NCBI GenBank assembly: GCA_003586115.2
Contig: QVOM02000090.1
Location: 9,984,081 to 10,048,080 of the forward strand
DNA: 64,000 nt
Reading direction: 5' to 3'
DNA from: Salvator merianae
Taxonomy: Eukaryota > Chordata > Lepidosauria > Squamata > Teiidae
The position numbers and the translations under genes are program-made. This document shows positions 47,238 through 58,846 of this stretch, in pieces (positions within the stretch are counted from its first letter, which is position 1; the number at the start of each line of letters is the position of its first letter). Below the pieces are notes generated by a model. It worked only from the letters and a program-made list of their open reading frames with translations. It made no database searches and was not told the origin of the DNA.

Positions 47238-47600
47238 CTAAGGCTGCCTCTGGACAGCATATGGCAATGTGGGATATATGAAAGATCTTGCGATTGCCTT
47301 TTGCTGCCCCGCGCCAGACCCTAGGAGCAGTTCTGGACTTACCTTCGTGTCTGCCAGCCCATTTTGTAATGGGCTCGCTTGGGTAGTCCCAGATGAGCTC
47401 AGTATGAAATGGGCTGGCAGACACGAAGGTAAGCATTGCTATTACTCAACATCGTTCCAGGTTTTTCTGTAACAGCAATATTATGGGTTATTGCTTAACT
47501 TACCAGGACTGTATTGAGAATGCTGCAATTATGTCCGTCATTCCCAGTATAGTACCAGGAAAATTGTGGGTTTTAGCCCAAGTCTGGAGGCACCCTTGGA
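47238..47600. mobile_element. MITE-like element with terminal inverted repeats and internal hairpins
   Basis: The ends are inverted relative to each other (aaggctgcctctggac on the left; gtctggaggcacccttgg on the right). The interior carries a perfect 27-bp inverted repeat and, near the right end, 'cattcccagtatagtaccag'. The latter recurs in the NOS1 intron at 57780-57842. No coding sequence is present. Confidence 0.55.
47338..47433. repeat. Perfect 27-bp inverted repeat with 42-base loop
   Basis: The arms 47338-47364 (cttaccttcgtgtctgccag...) and 47407-47433 (...ctggcagacacgaaggtaag) are exact reverse complements. The transcript of either strand could fold into a long hairpin. Confidence 0.95.
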
Positions 47601-48977
47601 TTATATACAAATGTCCATCAGGCACATAATGCAAAACAATAATAATAACCCCTAAACAGTCAAGGTTGCACCGATTACCTTTTGATTATTAAATTGGGAT
47701 GCAGTCCTATCATACACTGTGCAATATTGCATTTCTAAATTCACTGATTATGGGGGTGCCGGGAAAAGGTGAATTATGTGTTATTTTGTGCAGAAGTGTT
47801 ATCTGTGCAAATCCCAAAGTTTCTACAAGAAGTGTTTCCAACTTAAGAGTGGTTGCTTCTTCTAATACTTCTCGCTAATTGGTAACTTGGCTACAGTGTG
47901 CCCCCCTTAAGGTGACTGGAGTGTGCCATTAGCATTCAGTGTGGAAGTAGGATGCTCAGTTGAAATCGAGGGAAACTGTATCTTTTCTCAAAGGTGCCAC
48001 TTACTCCAGTGAGATAAGACTTTCAGTGAGCTACTATGGATGGAAGAAAAATGGTTTACATGCAGTAGATGGCAGTGTTGGGTTAGGATTGTGTAGGAAG
48101 CAGTATTAGCGAGGGACAGAGGTAGAATTCACTTGGGCGGTTTTTTCCAATAGATTGACTTAATCCAAACATAATTTAATCCCAATTCCAAACTTGCTTG
48201 GGCAGCATATTGTAACACTCAATCAGAACACATGCATCTCCAAGTTTTATACTGCAAATCCAGATTTTGAGATGAGACAGGTGTGAAAGAAAACGCGTAT
48301 TTTTCATAAAGAAATATGAACGCTGTTGGGATTAGGTCGCACTGCTAGTTTATCCTTGAAAGAAATGTAGAGAAACCAGAACTTTGTTCAGCATCCTTGA
48401 TGCATGGAACACTGGGAGACTTCAGCAGCGTATATGATGCACCTCCCAGCCCAGTGGTAGGTTTGCAGGATAATGCCACACAGGTGGCCCTTTTCTGTGA
48501 TATACAGATGCTGCCTCTGTAGCACAGAAGGTTAAGTGCAGAAGCAGCAAAAATGCAGATGTTCCATATGTTATCACATGATGCAAAACATTCCCAAGGT
48601 TCACATTTAACCAACATCCTTCGCAAAACATTCACTTAGAGTAAGAAGTCCCTTTCCCCTGCCAGTTCTGGGGCTCTCTTATGCTCAATCAGAGTGAGAT
48701 TTCATATCCTCAAACTTCCAATACATCGAGGAGGTTTGCTCCAGCAGTGGATGGGACTCCCCTTGGACTGGTCTATGAAGCAGAAGGAAGGTGCATAGTC
48801 TACATCTTATACGAGCCCAAAGGTAAGTGCAGAAGGGTTCTTAGTCTAAAATTTCAGTACTGGCATCATATCAGCTGTTCTGGGTGAACAATTAAAAAGA
48901 TTCTGCTCCTTAGTCCCTGCATTCTAGAGAGACAAAAGCCCACATGGTTAAGAAAAAAAAATGGTCAAGACAAGAAC

Positions 48978-49100
48978 CTACTCGTCAGTGTCTTTCTTAC
49001 TCTCTTCAATGTGTGCAATTGATTCAGACCGGAGGCGGTTAGTCACTTCGTATGTGCGCAAAGTGACTCCGAATATGTCTTCATGGTACCGGTTGTCATC
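48978..49100 (-). CDS. NOS1: NOS1 last visible coding exon, C-terminal tail
   Basis: The exon encodes [40 protein letters not shown], then TAG. The TAG overlaps a GTAGGT donor at 48976-48981, so the exon could end at 48982 instead and splice to an unseen terminal exon. Confidence 0.9.
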   Translation of the reverse strand, partial: DDNRYHEDIFGVTLRTYEVTNRLRSESIAHIEESKKDTDE

Positions 49101-49389
49101 CTGCAAAGAAGCCATGGGGGGAGGAAAAGAGAGGAGGAAGAAATATATGGGACAAGAAATTCACAAACCAAAAGAAAAGCTCCCAGTACAGAGATTCAGA
49201 AACAAAAGAAATGTTAAAAAAAAGAATTTCCCAACGCAAACCCAAGATAATCAATAATAAAATATATTAGATAAATCCACAGACAGACAATATCTATAGT
49301 TAATTAATTATACAATTCTTAGAGAGATAGATATAATAAAAAATAGACCAATAACTTGGTAAATAACTAAATGAGGAGTCTCAATTGCT

Positions 49390-49449
<60 letters not shown>

Positions 49450-52400
49450 TATTATTAAAGAATGTTCTTTATCCACTAAGGACATTCTTAAATATTGTTG
49501 TTATTGTTAGCATTATTATTATTGTCTGTCTGTGAATTTATCTAATAAATTCTACAAGAAATTCACATACATTTTTTTTCTGCAGAGCATTTAAAATAAA
49601 ACCAGAAAAAACCAGCGAAAAGGTTGTATGTTCAGGGGGTTGTGACAGTTTGAATTACAACTGCACACATGTTGGAAAAAGTTGCACATAGAGAAGCCTA
49701 CTATTCACGCCATCAACAACCAAAAGAATAAACCTTGCACTGAAGATGCTACCAAGCCTGGTGGTCAAACATCTGCAGAGAAAAAAATCAATCTTGGAGA
49801 ACCTTTGACGATGGGAGAATTTGAAATAAACGCAATTTCTCTATTGTTTATCATCTTCCTCTGTTGTCCAGCCAGCTTTCCTCTTTTATCTCCTCTTAGG
49901 ACAGTGGTTCTCCAAATGTGGTCCTCCAGTTGTTCCTGGACAACTGTCAGCCTTGGCCAGCACAGAATGCTGGGAGATGTCCAGGAACATCTGGAAAAAG
50001 AACTGCTGGTTGAAATTCACAGTTCTGGACTGAATTATATACTGTAAACAAAACAGGAGCAATTTACTAGTATTTTTTTTTTGCTGCTAGGAATCTTCTC
50101 TGATGAAGTGCTGTCTAGAAGGGTGCTGAACAGATTCAGTTGGTTCATGGTTCGCAGCGAACTGCAGTGTTTGCATGGTTCGCATGTGAATCAAACCACC
50201 CTGTTGGTTGAAAAACCCGGTTCAAACTGAACCTGAACCAAGGGTGGGTTAATGAACCAAATGAACCGTAGCAAACCAGGGTAATTTGCGGGTGGTTCAC
50301 TATGGTTTGTATATGAACCGAATCACCCTGTTCGAACCCCCCCACACTGTGAACTGAACCAAACCAAGGGTCGTTTGGTTCGATTCAAACCAAACCAAAC
50401 CACTACATTTCAGTTTGTGCACACTCCTAGTGCTGTCACTCTAGGTTCACCCTGAACAGGAAGTCGACTGCCCAGTGGTATGCTGGGAAAAGGCTGCTCA
50501 CCCTTAGCTTGCTAATGAAAGCACTGGCCTCTTCTGCTGTCAGCTTCCCCTGATGCCGCACAAGGCTCTGGATGGTCTTGAGGACATCGCCAGCCATAGT
50601 GACATCACCACAGACGTAGATATGGCCGCCCTGCTCCTTCAGTGCCTTGTAGACCGATCCAGCTAGTTGCTCCTGCAGGATGTCTTGCACGTATTTCTAC
50701 GAGGAAGGAGAGGGAACAGCATAAGCATACAGTGCCTCCTGTAGGCCAGTCTATTGGAGAATTGGACCGGTTTTCCAGTGGCGGGGTTGCTCCTCTCGAA
50801 GGAAGAAAGGGAAGCAATCCGGAGGTTAGGTATTTTGAGGTTAATAGTATGGCTGTAGTTTGTAGGCCCAAGCCAGAATTTTAATATTCTCGTGTGGCTG
50901 ATTTGGGGAATTCTGAAACAGGAAAGACTGGTATTAGGAGGTGGGGGTTGATAAAAAGTTTCAGGAGATACTTAATGTGATAATGTGAGTGACAGAAAAC
51001 CTCCCAGACCCATTAAGTATAGTAATTGGTTCAGACTGCTGGGTGTAGTCAGGGAGGAAAGATCTAACTTTTTTATTGAAGAAAGTCTCAAGGGAAACTG
51101 CTGAAGGCAAGACTCATAACTCAGTACAAATTTTCACATGGATTTATTTTTTTTAAAAAAATCCACAGATAAATATGGAAACCTGGCGGAACACGTGCAT
51201 ATAGAGGTGCATGTGTATTATCTGTATCATTTATAGTGTTTGTTTGTTGTTTTATTCCTTGTAAACTGTGAACAGTTTCCAGACATCCACAGTATTTAAA
51301 TCCAAGAAATTAATTAAATAAATAAATGTGTAAAGCTGTGATAGGTCAGAAGCAAACCCATCTGCTCATTTTGGCTTGTACTGAGCAGGAATGGGCAAAG
51401 ACTGGGTAAGCAAGATCAGTAAACAAGGGGGTCTAGTAGCACCTTAGAGACTCACAGAGAGAAAGAAATTGGTAGCATGAACCTGAACTTTTGTAGACTC
51501 AGACTATTTCATCAGATACATGGAGTGAAGTGCCTAGGTACGGACTTATATAGGCAAAAGGATGCTGGCTGGAAACACCCTAGCCTCTTGAGGGCTCCCT
51601 TGGACTGATTATTGCATCTCCTTCCTGGTTCCCAGCCAGCATCACTCTACATTCCAACACTATGACAAGTTTGCACCTCTATTCACACACAAAGCCTTAG
51701 GACCATTGTTATATTGAACCTGTCACCTCATCACCACATCCAGAGTTTTGCCTTTCTACCACTATTGACAAAGAGAACTAGCCTACATAGATGTGTCCTT
51801 AGGCATTTCACTCCATTCATCTAGTGGAGTTGGCTGAGACTATGAAAGTTTTGCTACCAACTTCTTTTCATCTGTTAGACTCTAAGGTGCTATTAGACCT
51901 TACTGATCCAGACTTACATGGCTATGTCTTTAAAGACTGGATAGGGTACCTTTGGCTTCTCTGGTTCTCGGGAGTAGGCTGTGAACAGCTCCTTGAAGAC
52001 ACCGTTGCTTTTGGCCAGTAGAGTATCCTCTTTGTAAATGTGATCAATCTTGGACTGTCGACAACCAAATACCAGTGTCATGGGGCACGGCTTCAAGCCT
52101 AAAGGTGAGATTGGTGAGGAAAAAAGAAAGAATTGAAAGTGGAGGAAGTCACACCTGTACCCCAAGCAACATTTCCAGGAGATCACTTCAGGAAGAGGAA
52201 TTCTGCCTGTTTTCCTGTATATTGATACTCCTGCCTTGCAATCATGTGGTTTTATGATTGGTTTATTTTATTGGTTCTGTTTTGTGATTTCATTTTAAAA
52301 CGGGATATTTATTATTGGTTCATATTGTTATTTTATATGTGGGTGATTTACCCAGCTGTAAAACAGCCCCCCTTCAATGAAAGCTAGCAAATATCCACAC

Positions 52401-55400
52401 CTGATCATTCAGATGCTGGGTGAAATTATATCTTTCTTTCCTAGGGACTCCGAGGAGTAACTGAGGACCTGCTATTTTTGATCTTTTCTGTACTTGCCGA
52501 GTATTTAGATATCTCTCTTTTTCTCTTTTATTTTCATGTTTTTATATTTTTTGTCTTTTTGTTATCTATTTTTACCCTCTATTTTGTGTTTTATATATTT
52601 TTTTCTTTTGGTCACTGCCCTGGGGCTGTGATATTGGGTGGTATCAAAATCCAATCAAATAAAATATAGGATGTTTACCTTGTTTTTATGTTGTTTTATG
52701 TTTTGCTTTACTTACTTTGATGTAAACTGTCTCTGGCAATTTTGCTGGAAAAGTGGTATAAAAATAAACAACACAGACACAAAAACTGTTTTAGAACTTA
52801 AATATTGTTTTAAGATGGAGTTCCAGTCTACCACCCCCTGCACCACCAAAATCCCCACTTACTACTGGGGGCTTTGGAAGCAAGGACTAGAGGTGTGCAT
52901 GAGCAGGGCTTTGATTCCTCAGAAACTGAACTGCAGCACCAGTGAATAGACTGGGAGTAGGGTTCCATATGAACTGAAATTTAGTGCTATGGCTCGAATT
53001 GAACCCAGCCATCCTTGGTTTGGTTCAGTTCAAAGTGTTTTTTCAAACAAGAGGGTGGTTCGGTTTGCATGTGAACCGTAGCGAACCCCTTGCAGACCAT
53101 CTTGGTTCACTATGATTTGCTTGGTGCTAACAGATAGCAGGCCTTTATTCTAGGATATAATTTGGAATAAAGCCCAGTGCAGAAAGGGCCTTGTTTGGGT
53201 TCATCTTAAAACCACTCTCTCCATTTTAATGGTTTTGAGTGCCATACCAAAGGCTACTTTTCATGTTCAACCACATTAATCCCATCATCAAAATGGCAGT
53301 CTGGCAATCTAGGATCTCATGCAATCTGAGGGCAAGACAAGATATGAAGAATCATGCAATGTGCACAATTTGTCTAAAATGTTGCACTAGGGGTGAAAAT
53401 TAAAACGTGGCATTAGGGTTGTGTAACCTGCATGTGATGGATTGTCAATACCAGGCAGTGATGACAGCAAGTGTGAATGGGTCCAAACCCTGCTTTTAAT
53501 GAAGTCTCCTGATAAGTGGCCCTTAAGGTTTAGAGCTGGCCTGTCTCTGTTTCTAAAGATTTGTCAAGGGAGCTCTTTTATTGCTGGAAGACCAGACCTA
53601 CCTTTGTGCTTGATATCAAAAAGCCGCTGCTGCCAGAAACTCCGGAAGGGGGCAATGCCTGTCCCAGGTCCAATCAGAATGCAAGGAACTTGGGGATCTT
53701 GTGGCATGTGGAATCCAGGTGCTCTGGATGAACACAAGGCAACTGTGTTGGGTTCATGTTAAGAGCCTCATTGCAAAGTTGGAACTGAACAGAAATTCAT
53801 TCAGTGTCCATTTTGAAGCCACAGTTCAGAACGCGTATTCAGATAAAAATGCAGTTGTCGGCTGATAAATACACTTCTCTGAATTTGGCTGAACTATACA
53901 AAAATGTATAATTTAAGCATATCTTACCAAGCATTAAAAATGTCAAAAGCCTGAGGCAGAACCAACACTAGAAACTAATAAAAAATGATAGCAACCTGAG
54001 GGTTACACCTCCAGCCTTGGAGAGCACTCTTGTCAGCGGCTAACAGTGGTTCACCTTGGGCCTTTTTATACTGCCCAGCTTAGAATGGTATAATAACTAA
54101 CGATCCCTGTGAGTATGCATTAGGTCTGAGTGCTGTACTTGTGGTTTAATAAGAAGTGTTTCAACACTGCAATGAAAATCTTGTTCCAAGGTACAGTTTT
54201 ATTGACATTATCTTCCACTCTAGTTTTTGAAAATACGAGAGCAAACTGTGCTTCCGTTCTTTGCACTGAAATTCATCATTGCCATGGCTGTGATTCATGA
54301 GCTATTCAAGCCACAAAAATTGCATTTACCTATGAGAGCCATAGAATTTATAGTGTGTGTTTTCCCAGAGAGGCCACGCCCCCTGCTACCACGCATTGTG
54401 TGGAACGTACCTCGATCTAGGTGGCCCCCAATGGCTGCCTAGGCCAAGATATTGGTAGACCTTTTACAAAAGATCTACTGTGGTCTACTTACAAGTAAAC
54501 TGGCCCAGGGATGCATGCGAAAGTTTAGCAGGGGGCCCCATATCAGTGGTGCACCGAATTGCACTGCTGAAATACATCCCACGTGGGCCCAAAGGCCAGG
54601 AAATTTGGAGTGGCCTGGAGTGGTGTAAGGTTGTCCCGGAACAGCTGTCCTAAGTGCAGACAGCCTGGTTAAGAGACAGCTAAATTGCTCCAGCTTGGAA
54701 CCGTTCCAGAAGTGTTCCAGCTGGAGTGATCCAGGCCAGGTAAGGGTCAAAGGCCTGGCTTTCAAACCTCCTGTCTCTCCCAACTTACCCTCTGACAAAA
54801 CAAGGTACCACTTCATCAGACTGTATCCGATTTAACCAGGAAGAGCAGACCCCATGGTGTATTGGTCCTTCTCCATCTAAAAAGAAAGCAGAAAACCGTA
54901 ATTTCTTCAGAGAGCGCAAATCAGTGCAGCATTTTTTCCATTTTAAATTCCCAGCCTGAGTTCTGCATGAGAGTTTCCAGGCTCAGCCTTCAAGCCCACT
55001 TTACAAATGGAAACTTGGCGCGCTTTTGACACTGACATCTCTATCTCGCATGGTTGACCTGGAAGCTGAACTCTTGTAAGCTGTCTTCTGTCAAGTATTG
55101 AATACTGGGGCATGCCGGTTAATAAATTGGCTCCTCAGTGTGCAGTCGCTAAAGACTGTGCTGGTGTCAGAATCCCAGCCTGAGCTCAGCAGTTGGCGAT
55201 AAAGAGACAGTTGTGACTTCAGTTTATTTCTCTATTCAGATTTCTAACTATATTACTTTCTCCTTCAGCAAGAAAATGAGCTGGCATTTCATACCCTGGG
55301 GAATATGTCACACCACATACACAGCAGCTTGGACCTATACTCAGCATTCAACTCACTTACACAGGGATGCAGAAAGCTGGCCTATACCCTAACCCTAACC

Positions 55401-58400
55401 CATTGGTTCTCCTGTATACATTGACTGGCCGTAGCTCCTAAGGGGTCCAGGCACACCTTTATGCCAGCTGTCATTGGGGGCGCCAGGCCAGGGGTTTTTG
55501 GAGGTGCCAGGGACTGAGTGCCTACAAAACAGTGCTGCTACTAGAAGACTACCGCTAACCCCTTTCCCCACATACCTCTCGTACGATAAGAGACCACCGC
55601 CACAGTCAGGTGGACCTCACCGGGGTACATGTCCGGGGAGGAGCTAATGGAGTAGTATCGAGGCTGAAGCAGTGGCAGCTGGGTCAGCAGCAGCGTGGAC
55701 GGCATCTGTACGGAAGGAAACTCTTCCAGCACTTCGACCATGGTGGGGTTCTTGGACCATTTCCATTCTTCATATTCCTGCAGACCCTGCGCAAGAGAGA
55801 AAGCAGCTTCACGTAGTCTCCTCTGACGTTCGGCACTCGATTTGCCTGCCGGAGCTAACTGCCCACTTCCTGAAAGCTGGGACGGCTCTGCTTTTAGGTG
55901 CATGAAAGGCTGCCTCAGGGAGTCTAATTTTGTGCCCTTAATTGAAGCCCGGTGTGACGGTTGGGCTGTCCCTGCCAAGAAATACAATTGGCTCTCCCTC
56001 TTGCCTTCCGCCACTACTTCCAAATTCTCACCTTGCTCAGCACCTGAAGTCTCCTTTTCTCTTTGTCGTCTGTTGCCAGTAATGCAAACTGCTGCAACAG
56101 AATTGGTGTGGGAGGGGTGGTGATGTCCAGGTAGTATTTGAATGCCTGGAAGATAGTGCAGGGTGGAATGCGGTTCTCATCTGTCCAGTTGCTGATGACA
56201 CCTGCCAGGACACAATCCAGTTCACCCTCAAAAGTCATACTGAGAAGAGTAGAAACAGCAAACTACTATAAGCCGGAAGGGTTTAACCAAAGATTGGGTG
56301 AGCCCTGGTCCAGAGAGGCTGCAGTTGCCATATCTCAGCACTGAGGGGAGCAGGTAGACTGGATGAGATTGGGGTGTGCATCTAAAACAGGGTAGCCGGT
56401 AGTCAGCTAATCTATTACAATTAGAATTTCTGCAAAAAGGAGATCTAAGAAGATCTCCTTGGAAGAAGATCTCCTGGAATCCTCCAGGCCTTCACATTAA
56501 GAAAAGTCTGCTATGGAACAATCATTATGAGCTTGTCAAACTATTGCTTCTAACATAACAATGTGTGCATGCTAATTTAACATGTTTAGACAGTGACAGG
56601 CAAAAAAATAATTCATGTGTAGACGTTCGATGGAAGACAGAATTCACTTAGCCACAGAGCGTTTGCATGTGCATCTATTTAGACCAGGTGCCTAACATCT
56701 TCTTCCTGACTGGATAAAGATGTTGATGTGGACTTTCGCACCATTGCTGATTTACTCATAAATCTTAGGTGGGCTCTTCTCTGTAATTTATATAAAGTAT
56801 TTGTATATTCACATCCCAATTACAGATTGCTGGAAGCGCAGGGCCATTTAATAAACATTCTAGCTGTCGGTAAGTCCAAGTGCTTATAAAACAAATGAGG
56901 GTTTGAATTTGTTTTACAAACAGAAAAAAAAAAAAACACCATGAGAAAGAACAATTTCGTTGGCTTTGACGATGAAAACGAATGGGAAGATAAAGCCAAA
57001 GGGAAAAATAGAAGTCTATGGCTGCCTCCAGACAGTGAGAGGAAAATGCAAGAGTTTCTTTGCATGTTGTCATTTTGCTGTCCCTTCCGGACAATGGGGC
57101 GACACGGAGAGGCAAGTGCAGACAGCTCCATGCTTGCTTGTGTGATGGCAAGACATCTACTTCTGGGTGTTTCGACGGCACGAAATATCCAGAAGTGCGT
57201 TACATTGGCCTCTGCATATGCGTGGTGGCCAGTTTCAACCCTGCACGCCTACATAAAATTTTAGTAACAGCTTCGACACATGCAAGCCAACGTTGGCTTC
57301 TCATTACCTAAAGCCGTACTTCGTTCCTCCAAGAGCTCGACTTTCACCAGCTGGTTGGTTGGAGGGGCATCTTCCAGCCGCTCAATCAAGGCGCTCACGA
57401 GGTCCTCGTGGTTGCCCGGGAACACCCCCAGGTGGTCCCCAGGTAGATAATGGAACTCTGGATGTCCTCCAGTGTGAAGCCGCAGGAAGATTGTGGAGCG
57501 ACTGACGCAAGAAGAAGGTTTAAGACGTCATCACTACCGCCTGCTTATTTGCATACCGTCTTTTCACGGCACGCTCAAGGAGGTCCAACTAGTCCAAGGC
57601 ACAGGCTTTCCTATCCCGGTGTTCATTTCCCTAACAGACTCTTTTTTAAAAAAAAATTGGAAACTTATGCAGCTGTCTCCAGGCATTATTTAATTAGTTC
57701 TAAGCATGCCCAGAAGTCTTTCTGCATATACCAGATTGTCAGATTTCCCATAACAGGGAACTATCAGGTTGTTTCCTCACTATCCCAGGATTATACTGGG
57801 AATGTCATGATAACATCTGGCATTCCCAGTATAGTGCCAGGGGAATTACAGGTTTGGGTCCATGGCTGAAGGCACCCTGAGAGAGAAAGGATGCTATTGG
57901 CTCTATGCCTTTGGTACAATCTAACAGTGATTTGTTTAACGTCCCAAACGCCCCCATTTTATGCTGCAAATCCCCCTAGGTAGGAAGGGGTTATTGTGCA
58001 GCTCCCACCTGGATTTGGGGCTTTGTAGGTTCTGACGTGCCAAGAGTCGGGCTGCGAAGACTCGTTTCTTGTGAATGCTATACAAGCCTAGGAAAGAAAG
58101 AAAGCTCATGAGAAGGAGAGGTGGAGAGAGAGCAGCCCAATATGCTCTGTTTCTATATAAAGTATAGCCAATGGCCCTTTCTGAACTTACCTTTAGCCCA
58201 GACTAAGGGACCATGAACCATTTCCAAGCTGCCTCGGAGGTGGTTCTTTATTGTGCATGAACGCAGCCAAATAACCATGAAGGGCAGACAAGGAATCCTT
58301 CAGTCCTCCACTTGATTTCAGTCAAGAATAAGAGGGAGGATCTTCCAACAGAGGGTACGGTGGGGACTGATGCTCTAGGAAGTGAAGCACTCGAAGCGTT

Positions 58401-58811
58401 ACCTTGAGTCAGTTCAGGAGCTTCGGCCACGTAGGTCAAGCGGAATTTGCTTCTCTTCCAGCTCCGGTCATTGCTGATGAGCGAGTTGTTGGCCTTCTCT
58501 ATGTTCACATCGTCCCCGACGCAGAACACGTCACACGCTGCCTGCCGTGGGCAAGGAACATGCGTGAGAAAGAACGGAAGGAAGTCCAGATGGGTTTCTT
58601 CTCCTCCCCACATCTCTGTATGCAGATGTGAGATTTGGAGACACACCAAGTCTGGGATATAATCTGGATGGTAGGTTGCTATTCTGGGATATAATCTGGA
58701 ATAAGATCCAGTATAAAAAGGGCCTTTGTTTTAACTCCTATAAATTTTTACTGTTGTAACCTACCCCTACCCAGGAGCCCTCAGGTGAAGGGTGGGCTAT
58801 AAATACTAAAA

Positions 58812-58846
<35 letters not shown>

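Larger units (their letters stand above)
40421..48977. other. FBXO21-NOS1 intergenic region, repeat-rich
   Basis: These 8.5 kb hold two L1-type fragments, CR1 fragments, simple repeats and a hairpin-bearing element near 47.4 kb. The right part may include the NOS1 3' UTR, but no clear poly(A) hexamer close to the NOS1 stop was identified. No protein gene was recognised. Confidence 0.6.

Noticed and set aside
55386..55402. Second interstitial telomere site
   Set aside because: It is only about 17 bases, and a run of this length is plausible by chance in a window with many C/T/A-rich stretches. It is kept as a low-confidence feature only.
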